This document shows, piece by piece, positions 42,089 to 50,082 of a stretch of 64,000 nt of DNA. Position numbers and translations under genes: made by a program. The number at the start of each line of letters is the position of its first letter. The stretch's first letter is position 1. Source of the stretch: HGM04593 sp045589695 (GTDB lineage: Bacteria > Bacteroidota > Bacteroidia > Bacteroidales > Bacteroidaceae); assembly GCA_045589695.1 (NCBI GenBank), contig JAZNPP010000051.1, positions 9,482 to 73,481 of the forward strand. The letters are read 5' to 3'. The notes beneath the pieces were generated by a model. That model did no database searches. It was given only the letters and a program-made list of their open reading frames with translations, and was not told the origin of the DNA.

Positions 42089-42787
42089 TTATAAGCGGCC
42101 CTCGTCGTTGTAGCTGAAATAGTCGTCGGCAGCCACAATGATGTGGTCGAGGAACCTTAGATTCATAACCTTACATGCGTCCTGAAGGTTTCTTGTCAGC
42201 GAATCATCGTCCCTGCTCGGCTTTAAGTTGCCCGACGGATGGTTGTGACATAGAGCTATAGCCGTGGCACGTTTCATTATAGCCTCCCGCATGACAAGAC
42301 GTATATCTACGGTAGTCGCCGTCAGACCGCCGCTGCCTATAAGCCTATGGTCGATGACCGCATTCTGGTTGTTGAGCAGCAACACGTAACATTGCTCTAT
42401 GTTCAAGTCGCACACTATCGGGTGAAAATAACGGAACAGCCCTGCCGAGGAGGTAATCTTAGGACGTTCCGCATTGTCGTCATTGGCACGACGCTTCCAC
42501 AGCTCGCATGCGGCGACAATGGATATCGCCTTTGCAGGGCCTATTCCCCTGAACAGGCATAAGTCGTCCACCGTAAGACGCGCCAGGTTAGCGATACTGT
42601 CGTTGCACGAGGAGAGTACCGTACGCATCATCTCCACAGCCGAGACGTCAGGAGCCCCCGAGCCTACGATAATGGCCAGCAGCTCCGAGTTGCTGAGAGA
42701 GGCGATGCCGTTCTTCATGGCCTTTTCACGGGGACGCTCGTCCGTAGGCCATTCTTTTATACTGCGTCTTGTAACCTCCTGTCGCAT
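42089..42787 (-). CDS. radC: RadC-family JAMM-domain protein
   Basis: A 232-residue protein. The N-terminal helix-hairpin-helix region (LCLFRGIGPAKAISIVAA) is followed by a JAB/MPN domain with the metalloprotease-type motif CHNHPSGNLKPSRDD and the upstream LIGSGGLTATTVDIRLVMREAI block (seen as SGGLTATTVDIRLVMREA). RadC proteins are widely present, and their role in DNA repair or recombination is not settled. Its start is 1 base after the stop of the glycosyltransferase gene, so translation is probably coupled. Length is normal. Confidence 0.94.
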   Translation of the reverse strand: MRQEVTRRSIKEWPTDERPREKAMKNGIASLSNSELLAIIVGSGAPDVSAVEMMRTVLSSCNDSIANLARLTVDDLCLFRGIGPAKAISIVAACELWKRRANDDNAERPKITSSAGLFRYFHPIVCDLNIEQCYVLLLNNQNAVIDHRLIGSGGLTATTVDIRLVMREAIMKRATAIALCHNHPSGNLKPSRDDDSLTRNLQDACKVMNLRFLDHIIVAADDYFSYNDEGRL

Positions 42788-42788
42788 A

Positions 42789-43784
42789 TCAGCCTCTGTT
42801 ATATATCTTAGTCAGGTTTTTCTTCGTTTCCAGCGGCCGGCGCAGAATCATCTTGAACCAGAATGCCTTGAGAAAACCCGTACCGTAACCGGTTATCTGT
42901 ACTGCAGCCGCCACGACCGACAGCGAAGCCACCTTCAGGCTCCTGTTCTTTATGAGAGAGTCGCCGAAGATAAGAAGTACATAAACCAACGGCAGCGACA
43001 GCAGCCAAGGGTAGAAAACAGAGGCCGCAAGTAAAGCCGCACCCAAGACAAGCAGCAATGCCGGTGCCGTATGTACCGCCTTGAGCGATCCCGGATGGAT
43101 AAGCTGCAGCCATATTCTCGCCTGCCCGAAATTATTGACCTGCCTGAAGAAACGCTGCATGTCGATTCTGCGTTTATGATATACGAAGACGTCGCGGATA
43201 AGGCGTATCTTGAAACCTGCATTGCGTATGCGTATGCTCAGGTCGATATCCTCGCCCATCATATCCTTGAAATCGCCCACGGTCTCATAGACCTTTCTCG
43301 AAAGACCCATATTGAACGTGCGAGGACAGAACTTCTCCATTACCGCCTTGCCGCCCCTGATACCGCCCGTTGTCCAGAACGAGGTCATAGCGTGGCTCAC
43401 AGCCTTTTGCATGTCCGAGAAAGAGCTGTCGGCAGCGTCAGGACCGCCGAAACAGTCGCAATAATCGGCGTTCATGGCCGCCACGAGCCTTTCGAAATAG
43501 AAAGGCGGAAGAATTACATCGGAGTCAAAAAAGAGCAGATAGTCGCCGCCCGCGCGCTGCATGCCGTAGTTGCGGGTATCGCTCCTGCCCGAGTTCTCTT
43601 TATAATAGTAATGGATATCAAACAAAGAACGGTAGTGACCAAGCAAATGGTCACACCGTTCTTTTGATCCGTCTTCTATAATCACCAGCTCAAATGGTTT
43701 TACCGTCTGAGCGGCCAGGCTGTCGAGCAACTCTTTTATCTCGTCGGGCCTGTTAAATACCGGGACAATTATAGAGTATAACAA
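42789..43784 (-). CDS. Family 2 glycosyltransferase, membrane-bound
   Basis: A 331-residue glycosyltransferase of the GT2/GT-A type. It begins YSIIVPVFNRPDEI and shows ENSGRSDTRNYGM, LLFFDSDV (the DxD metal motif) and MMGEDIDLSIRIRNAGF (the ED acceptor region). Hydrophobic segments at about 240-290 anchor it in the inner membrane. It transfers a sugar to a lipid or glycan acceptor, which is not identifiable. No in-frame ATG exists near the start; the TTG at 43784, 11 bases after the efp stop, gives the usual family N-terminus and is chosen. It lies between efp and radC in the five-gene run. Confidence 0.9.
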   Translation of the reverse strand: MLYSIIVPVFNRPDEIKELLDSLAAQTVKPFELVIIEDGSKERCDHLLGHYRSLFDIHYYYKENSGRSDTRNYGMQRAGGDYLLFFDSDVILPPFYFERLVAAMNADYCDCFGGPDAADSSFSDMQKAVSHAMTSFWTTGGIRGGKAVMEKFCPRTFNMGLSRKVYETVGDFKDMMGEDIDLSIRIRNAGFKIRLIRDVFVYHKRRIDMQRFFRQVNNFGQARIWLQLIHPGSLKAVHTAPALLLVLGAALLAASVFYPWLLSLPLVYVLLIFGDSLIKNRSLKVASLSVVAAAVQITGYGTGFLKAFWFKMILRRPLETKKNLTKIYNRG

Positions 43785-43795
43785 ATCTTTGTCAA

Positions 43796-44362
43796 TTATG
43801 CTTTTACACGACCTACATATGAGCCGTCACGGGTATCCACCTCGACGAGCTCGCCTTCATTGATGAAGAGAGGCACACGAATCTCGGCGCCGGTCTCCAA
43901 TGTAGCGGGCTTTGTAGCGTTTGTAGCGGTATCGCCCTTAAGGCCCGGCTCAGTATATGTGATTGCGAGAGTAACCTTTACAGGCATGTCAGCGAAAAGG
44001 ATTGTCTCGGTTGAAGCGTCGGTAACGACCTCAAGAACCATACCCTCCTTCATGTAAGCGACGCCGTTGATCTGGTCGGCAGCGATGTTCACCTGCTCGT
44101 ATGACTCCTGATTCATGAAGATGTAGTCATTGCCCTCCTGATAGAGATATTGGTAAGGACGGCGCTCAACACGAACGTCTTCCAACTTCTCGCCGATATT
44201 GAAACGGCGCTCCAACACGTAGCCGTCTACTACATCCTTGAGTTTTGTGCGCATGAATGTGTTGCCCTTACCTGGCTTAACATGCAAAAAGTCTATACAA
44301 AAATACAACTTGCCGTCCATGCGGATAGCAGTACCAATTTTAATGTCTTGAGCATTAATCAT
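43796..44362 (-). CDS. efp: Elongation factor P
   Basis: A 188-residue three-domain translation factor that helps ribosomes through proline stretches. The loop with the modifiable lysine is HVKPGKGNTF, the second Lys being residue 32, where other bacteria add beta-lysine or another group. The C-terminal OB domain is intact (TYTEPGLKGDTATNATKPATLETG, seen as EPGLKGDTATNATKPATLE, and RVPLFINEGELVEVDTRDGSYVGR, seen as VPLFINEGELVEVDTRDG). It is the first gene of the minus-strand run to lpxH, with promoter element at 44409-44416. No modification enzyme (EpmA/EarP/YmfI) is in this window. Confidence 0.97.
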   Translation of the reverse strand: MINAQDIKIGTAIRMDGKLYFCIDFLHVKPGKGNTFMRTKLKDVVDGYVLERRFNIGEKLEDVRVERRPYQYLYQEGNDYIFMNQESYEQVNIAADQINGVAYMKEGMVLEVVTDASTETILFADMPVKVTLAITYTEPGLKGDTATNATKPATLETGAEIRVPLFINEGELVEVDTRDGSYVGRVKA

Positions 44363-44408
44363 AACTATATTCTATTTTTTGTTAATATTGATTTTCGCAA
44401 TCGAGTTG

Positions 44409-44416
44409 CAAAGATA
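44409..44416 (-). promoter_or_regulatory. Promoter -7 element for the efp run
   Basis: The minus strand reads TATCTTTG, an exact TAnnTTTG match, 47 bases before the efp start. The -33 element is weak. Confidence 0.6.
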
Positions 44417-44542
44417 CGAAAAAAAACGTAACGGCGAACAGTTTAGGCCCATAATATTATTAAATAAGAATTTAACATATAATTAACACACTTTTCCATA
44501 ATAAGATTAAACTTTTCACTTTTCGGCTACTCTAATTTTTAT

Positions 44543-44550
44543 TACTTTTG
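44543..44550 (+). promoter_or_regulatory. Promoter -7 element of the RND efflux operon
   Basis: TACTTTTG (TAnnTTTG) lies 58 bases before the adaptor start at 44608. A weak TTTC is placed 17 bases upstream. The leader would be about 50 bases. The remaining A/T-rich bases between the divergent efp and efflux genes show no gene. Confidence 0.5.
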
Positions 44551-44607
44551 CAAATTGCATAAAGCAATACTGCACAAAAACCGATAAAATCAAAAAAAAC
44601 ATACAAA

Positions 44608-45681
44608 ATGAACAAGAAACTCAAATGGGGCCTTGTAGCCATTCTCATCATCGCTACAGGCGTATTCGGTTACATCAAACTTCTGCCGCACCAAAACGAA
44701 GAGTTGGCAAAGGTAGAGAGAAAGCCCACAAGCGGTAAAAAAACTTTAAGCGTGAACGCTAAAATCCTCAAACCGCATCTCCTGACCGACGAAATTCCCG
44801 TAGTAGGCAGCCTTGTTCCGGCCGAGGAGGTACAGCTCTCATTCGAGAGTTCAGGAAAGATAACCGATATTTTCTTTGAAGAGGGCACCTTTGTCAAGGA
44901 GGGAACATTGCTTGCGAAAATCAACGATTCGCAGCTGCAGGCACAACTGAAACGCCTCAAAGCTCAGATTCCGCTTGCCGAGGACAGAGTTTACCGTCAG
45001 AATGCCCTGTTGCAGAAAGACGCTGTCAGCAAGGAGGCTCTTGAGATTGTAAAGACAGAGCTTGCGGCGCTGAATGCGGATATCGAGAAGATAAAAGCGC
45101 AGATTGAGATGACCGAACTGCGCGCGCCGTTCGACGGAGTGATAGGCTTGCGTCAGGTAAGCGTGGGAGCATACGCCTCGCCTTCGACGGTCATAGCGAA
45201 ACTGACATCAATGTCGCCTATCAAAATCGAGTTCTCAGTAGCCGAGAGATATGCGACGGACGTAAAGAAGGGAAGCAATCTTGAGTTCAAGGTCAATGGC
45301 AACCTTAACACGTTCAAGGCTAAGGTTTATGCGACAGAGTCATCACTGGAGACCGAGACCCGTTCGTTGCTTGTCCGCGCGTTGCACGACAACAAGGACG
45401 GCGAACTTATTCCGGGGCAGTACGCCGATATCCGCTTGAAACAAAAGGAGGTACACGACGCTATTGCCATTCCGTCAGAAGCCATTGTCCCCGAAATGGG
45501 AAAGAACAAGGTTTTCGTTTACCGCAACGGACAAGCCGACCCTGTCGATGTAATTGTCGGAATACGTACCGACAGCGAGGTCCAGATTCTCGACGGTCTT
45601 CATGAGGGCGACACCATCTTGACCTCAGGTACACTGCAGCTGCGCAAAGGCTCGGCCGTAAAGATTGCAACACTTGAATAA
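44608..45681 (+). CDS. RND efflux periplasmic adaptor subunit
   Basis: A 357-residue membrane-fusion protein. A single N-terminal membrane segment (WGLVAILIIATGVFGYIKLL) anchors it to the inner membrane, with no lipobox Cys. Then come the lipoyl-like half motifs around a helical hairpin (ITDIFFEEGTFVKEGTLLAKIND to ELRAPFDGVIGLRQVSVGAY; seen as EEGTFVKEGTLLAKI and LRAPFDGVIGLRQVSVG), a beta-barrel, and the membrane-proximal domain. It links the RND pump at 45705 with the TolC-like channel at 48734. The three are adjacent, on one strand, with a 23-base gap and then a 4-base overlap, so they form a full tripartite export unit. The substrate is unknown. Confidence 0.94.
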   Translation: MNKKLKWGLVAILIIATGVFGYIKLLPHQNEELAKVERKPTSGKKTLSVNAKILKPHLLTDEIPVVGSLVPAEEVQLSFESSGKITDIFFEEGTFVKEGTLLAKINDSQLQAQLKRLKAQIPLAEDRVYRQNALLQKDAVSKEALEIVKTELAALNADIEKIKAQIEMTELRAPFDGVIGLRQVSVGAYASPSTVIAKLTSMSPIKIEFSVAERYATDVKKGSNLEFKVNGNLNTFKAKVYATESSLETETRSLLVRALHDNKDGELIPGQYADIRLKQKEVHDAIAIPSEAIVPEMGKNKVFVYRNGQADPVDVIVGIRTDSEVQILDGLHEGDTILTSGTLQLRKGSAVKIATLE

Positions 45682-45704
45682 CGCACCTTTAAAAGAGAAG
45701 AAAA

Positions 45705-48700
45705 ATGAACATTTCGGAACTCAGTATCCGCAGGCCTGTACTTGCGACGGTGCTTACAATCATAATCGTACTCTTTGGACTCATCGGTTACAACACCCTC
45801 GGCGTGCGTGAGTACCCGTCGGTAGACAACCCTATAATATCGGTTACCTGCAGCTATGCGGGAGCCAATGCCGATGTTATTGAAAACCAGATAACGGAGC
45901 CTCTTGAACAGAACATCAACGGCATTCCGGGCATTCGTTCTCTTTCGAGCGTCAGCCAGCAGGGACAATGCCGGATAACAGTAGAATTCGAACTTTCGGT
46001 AGACCTTGAGACCGCCGCCAATGACGTGCGCGACAAGGTTTCACGCGCGCAACGATACCTGCCTCGCGACTGCGACCCGCCTACCGTGTCAAAGGCCGAC
46101 GCCGACGCGATGCCTATTCTTATGGTCGCCATACAGAGCGACAAGCGCTCGTTGCTTGAACTCAGCGAGATCGCCGACCTTACCGTAAAGGAGCAACTGC
46201 AGACAATCCCCGACGTGAGCAGCGTCCAGATATGGGGAGAAAAGAGATATTCAATGAGAATATGGCTCGACCCGGTCAAGATGTCGGCTTACGGCATTAC
46301 CCCCGTAGATATCAAGAATGCCGTAACGAGCGAGAACGTCGAATTGCCGTCGGGAAGCATCGAAGGCAACACCATGGAGCTGACATTGCGTACTATGGGA
46401 CAGATGCACACTGCCAAAGAGTTCAACAACATTATTCTTAAGGAGAAGAACGGACAGGTGGTGCGTGTCAGCGATATCGGATACGCCGAACTGGGCCCTG
46501 CCGACCTCAAGAGCTACATGAAGATGAACGGAGTGCCTATGGTCGGCGCCGTTGTCATCCCGCAACCTGGAGCCAACCACATTGAGATTGCCGACGCCGT
46601 TTACGAGCGTATGGAGACAATGAAGAAAGACCTGCCCGACGACATCTCATATTCATACGGCTTCGACAGCACAAAGTTCATCCGTGCTTCTATCGATGAG
46701 GTAAAAAACACGGTATACGAAGCTTTTATCCTTGTTATCATTATCATATTCCTGTTCCTGCGCGACTGGCGCGTGACGCTTATTCCGTGCATCGTCATTC
46801 CGGTGTCGCTTATCGGAGCTTTCTTCGTGATGTATATCGCAGGATTCTCGATAAACGTGCTTACAATGCTCGCCGTAGTGCTTTCGGTAGGTCTTGTGGT
46901 CGATGACGCCATAGTGATGACCGAGAATATATATATTCGCATCGAGCAGGGCATGCGTCCTTTCAAGGCCGGCATCGAAGGCTCAAAGGAGATTTTCTTT
47001 GCCGTTATATCGACGACCGTAACGCTTGTTGCAGTATTCATGCCTATCGTGTTCATGGAGGGAATGAGCGGACGCCTGTTCCGTGAATTCAGTTTTGTCG
47101 TTGCAGGTTCGGTAATAATATCCTCTTTCGCGGCGCTCACATTCACCCCGATGCTCGCTACAAAGATTCTGAAACGCCGTAAGGAACAGAGCTGGTTCTA
47201 CCGTAAGACCGAGCCGTTCTTCGCAGGGCTGAACAACATATACCATAAATCCCTTGTGGCTTTCCTCAGGAGAAGGTGGATAGCGATACCGCTGACTATA
47301 GCGACATTCGTGCTTATCGGCTGGTTATGGGGCGAGATTCCGTCAGAGATGGCACCGCTTGAAGACCGTTCTCAGATAACGGTTGTCACAAGAGGAGCCG
47401 AAGGCGTAAGCTATGAATACATGCGTGACTACACCGAAGATATAACGATGCTCGTCGATTCCATTATCCCCGACGCCGAATCGGTTACCTCACGCGTATC
47501 GAGCGGAAGCGGAAACATAAGAATATCGCTTAAGGACATCAGCGAACGCGACTATACGCAGATGGAAGCGGCAAGCAGGCTTACCGCAGCTCTCAGCTCA
47601 AAGACAAAAGCCCGTTCTTTCGTTCAGCAGCAGTCATCGTTCGGCGGCCGAAGAGGAAGCATGCCTGTGCAGTATGTCATTCAGTCCGTAAGCGTTGAAA
47701 AGCTGCAGGAGGTACTGCCGGAATTCCTGCAAAGAGTGCATGACAACCCGACATTCCGCATGGCAGACGTCGATTTGAAGTTCAGCAGTCCTGAGGTACG
47801 CGTGAACATCAACCGAGACAAAGCCGGAACAATGGGAGCGAGCGTGCGTGACATTGCGGAGACGTTGCAGTACGGCCTGAGCGGACAGCGCATGGGATAC
47901 TTCTACATGAACGGCAAGCAGTACGAGATTATCGGCCAGGTAAACCGCCAGCAACGCAACACTCCGACAAACATCAAGGCTATATATATAAGAAGCGACC
48001 AGGGGGAGATGATACCTCTTGACAACCTCGTCGAGTTCGTGGAGTCGGTAACGCCGCCCAAGCTCTACCACTACAACCGCTTCCTGTCGGCGACGGTATC
48101 TGCCGGTCTTGCCGACGGCAAGACCATCGGCGACGGACTCAACGAGATGGACAAGATTGCCGAAGAGGTACTTGACGAAACGTTCCGTACAGCGCTGACA
48201 GGCGACTCCAAAGAGTTCCGAGAGAGTTCTTCGAGCCTTATGTTCGCTCTTATTCTGGCGCTCGTGCTTATATACCTTATTCTTGCCGCTCAGTTCGAGA
48301 GTTTCAAGGACCCCGTAATCATCATGCTCACCGTGCCGTTGGCAATTGCCGGCGCGCTCATTTTCATGAGCCTGAACGACATCACAATGAACCTTTTCAG
48401 CCAGATTGGCATAATCATGCTCATAGGACTTGTGGCCAAGAACGGTATTCTGATTGTTGAGTTCGCCAACCAGAAACAGGAGAGCGGAGAGAGCAAGATG
48501 AACGCTATTACCAGCGCCTCGCTGCAGCGTCTGCGTCCTATCCTTATGACAAGCATTTCGACAATACTCGGACTTGTCCCGCTTATATTCGCCACAGGCG
48601 AAGGCGCTAACCAGCGTATCGCCATGGGTACTGCCGTTGTCGGCGGAATGCTCTTCTCAACATTCCTGACAATGTATATTGTACCGGCAATATACAGTTA

Positions 48701-48737
48701 CATTTCAACAGAACGCATTAAGAAAGAGAATATATGA
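45705..48737 (+). CDS. RND-family inner-membrane efflux pump
   Basis: A 1010-residue RND transporter of the HAE1/AcrB-like group, with twelve expected transmembrane helices. It begins NISELSIRRPVLATVLT, and the first transmembrane block after the periplasmic loop has LVVDDAIVMTENIYIRIEQG, with the twin Asp of the proton relay (VDDAIV). Family blocks such as REYPSVDNPIISV, SVSQQGQCRITVEFE and GLVAKNGILIVEFANQ are present. It exports drugs, bile-type molecules, lipids or other amphiphiles; the substrate cannot be read. It overlaps the TolC-like gene by four bases (ATGA), so pump and channel are translationally coupled. Length is typical. Confidence 0.95.
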   Translation: MNISELSIRRPVLATVLTIIIVLFGLIGYNTLGVREYPSVDNPIISVTCSYAGANADVIENQITEPLEQNINGIPGIRSLSSVSQQGQCRITVEFELSVDLETAANDVRDKVSRAQRYLPRDCDPPTVSKADADAMPILMVAIQSDKRSLLELSEIADLTVKEQLQTIPDVSSVQIWGEKRYSMRIWLDPVKMSAYGITPVDIKNAVTSENVELPSGSIEGNTMELTLRTMGQMHTAKEFNNIILKEKNGQVVRVSDIGYAELGPADLKSYMKMNGVPMVGAVVIPQPGANHIEIADAVYERMETMKKDLPDDISYSYGFDSTKFIRASIDEVKNTVYEAFILVIIIIFLFLRDWRVTLIPCIVIPVSLIGAFFVMYIAGFSINVLTMLAVVLSVGLVVDDAIVMTENIYIRIEQGMRPFKAGIEGSKEIFFAVISTTVTLVAVFMPIVFMEGMSGRLFREFSFVVAGSVIISSFAALTFTPMLATKILKRRKEQSWFYRKTEPFFAGLNNIYHKSLVAFLRRRWIAIPLTIATFVLIGWLWGEIPSEMAPLEDRSQITVVTRGAEGVSYEYMRDYTEDITMLVDSIIPDAESVTSRVSSGSGNIRISLKDISERDYTQMEAASRLTAALSSKTKARSFVQQQSSFGGRRGSMPVQYVIQSVSVEKLQEVLPEFLQRVHDNPTFRMADVDLKFSSPEVRVNINRDKAGTMGASVRDIAETLQYGLSGQRMGYFYMNGKQYEIIGQVNRQQRNTPTNIKAIYIRSDQGEMIPLDNLVEFVESVTPPKLYHYNRFLSATVSAGLADGKTIGDGLNEMDKIAEEVLDETFRTALTGDSKEFRESSSSLMFALILALVLIYLILAAQFESFKDPVIIMLTVPLAIAGALIFMSLNDITMNLFSQIGIIMLIGLVAKNGILIVEFANQKQESGESKMNAITSASLQRLRPILMTSISTILGLVPLIFATGEGANQRIAMGTAVVGGMLFSTFLTMYIVPAIYSYISTERIKKENI

Positions 48738-50050
48738 AACGACTCGCAATTATAATATTTGCCTTAGCCGGCATTGTCGCAGGAGCCGACGCCCAGCTCT
48801 ACACACTCGGCGAATGCATCAAGATAGGCCTTGAGAACAACTACTCGCTGCGCATATCACGCAACAAGGAACAGATAGCCCACAACAACGCCACAGTCGC
48901 CAATGCGGGTTTCCTGCCTACGCTCGACCTCAACGCCGGATACAACGCCCTGCTCAACAGCAACAACTCCGAGGTGCGGGAAACGGGCGAGATACAGAAA
49001 AACCGAAACATTTTCGACCAGAACGTGACTGCGGGCATAGACCTGAACTGGACCATTTTCGACGGTTTTAACATAAGTACCGATTACAAGCAGCTCAAAG
49101 TCCTTAAGACAATGGGAGAGACAAACACCCGTATCGCGCTCGAAGACTTCATTGCCGGGCTTGCCGCGGAGTATTACAACTTCATTCAGCAGAAGCTGCG
49201 TCTTAACAACTACTACAATGCCGTACGGCTCTCTAAAGAACGTCTGCGCATTGTGGAGGAGCGGTACAATATCGGTAACTTCTCACGCCTTGATTACCAG
49301 CAGGCTAAAGTGGATTTCAATGCGGACAGCGCTCAGTACATGAAGCAGCAGGAACTCGTCATCACTTCACGCATAGCGTTGAACGAGATGATGGCGATAG
49401 ACCAGGTTTACACCCCGATAGAGACGAGCGAAAAAGAGATTGCCATAAACGACACTCTGGACTTCACCGACCTGTGGAACTGCACTCTTGGCAACAACGC
49501 GTCACTGCTGCTCGCCGAGCAGAACAACACTATCGCCAAGCTCGACTACAAGAAGGTAATGTCACGCAACTATCCTTATGTGAAGCTCAATGCGGGGTAC
49601 GACTACGGATTCAACCATTACGGCAACAACAGTTTCGTCCACCGCAACAACTGGGGCGGAAACGCCGGCATAACCATCGGTTTCAACCTCTTCAACGGAA
49701 ACCGCAGAAGAGAGATTCGCAATGCCAAGATTGAGATTGAGAACGTCAAGCTCATGCGTGACCAGCTCGAACTTTCGCTTAAAGCCGATTTGGGAAACCT
49801 CTGGTCGGCATACCAGAACAATCTCCAGCTTCTGAACCTTGAAAGGCTTAATGTCGTTACCGCAAGAGAGAACCATGAGATTGCCAAAGAGCGTTACATG
49901 CTCGGCGACCTGTCGGGTATCGAGATGCGTGAGGCGCAGCAGAGCCTTCTCGACGCAGAGGAGCGCCTGCTGTCGGTCGAATACTCAACTAAACTGTGCG
50001 AGATTTCGCTCATGCAGATAAGCGGTAAGATAACCGGCCTCATTGACTGA
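48734..50050 (+). CDS. TolC-family outer-membrane channel of the RND operon
   Basis: A 438-residue TolC-type protein with signal peptide (LAIIIFALAGIVAGADAQ) and repeated helices (YTLGECIKIGLENNYSLRISRNKE, seen as LGECIKIGLENNYSLRISR; GNFSRLDYQQAKVDFNA; EARQ-type REAQQSLLDAEERLLS). It completes the tripartite pump with the adaptor and RND genes. The ATG overlaps the RND stop, so its synthesis is coupled to the pump. It differs in sequence from the isolated TolC-like protein at 39719. A TonB-dependent receptor follows 32 bases later. Confidence 0.94.
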   Translation: MKRLAIIIFALAGIVAGADAQLYTLGECIKIGLENNYSLRISRNKEQIAHNNATVANAGFLPTLDLNAGYNALLNSNNSEVRETGEIQKNRNIFDQNVTAGIDLNWTIFDGFNISTDYKQLKVLKTMGETNTRIALEDFIAGLAAEYYNFIQQKLRLNNYYNAVRLSKERLRIVEERYNIGNFSRLDYQQAKVDFNADSAQYMKQQELVITSRIALNEMMAIDQVYTPIETSEKEIAINDTLDFTDLWNCTLGNNASLLLAEQNNTIAKLDYKKVMSRNYPYVKLNAGYDYGFNHYGNNSFVHRNNWGGNAGITIGFNLFNGNRRREIRNAKIEIENVKLMRDQLELSLKADLGNLWSAYQNNLQLLNLERLNVVTARENHEIAKERYMLGDLSGIEMREAQQSLLDAEERLLSVEYSTKLCEISLMQISGKITGLID

Positions 50051-50082
50051 AAAGAGCGTACACAGAAAGCCACTCGTTACAC

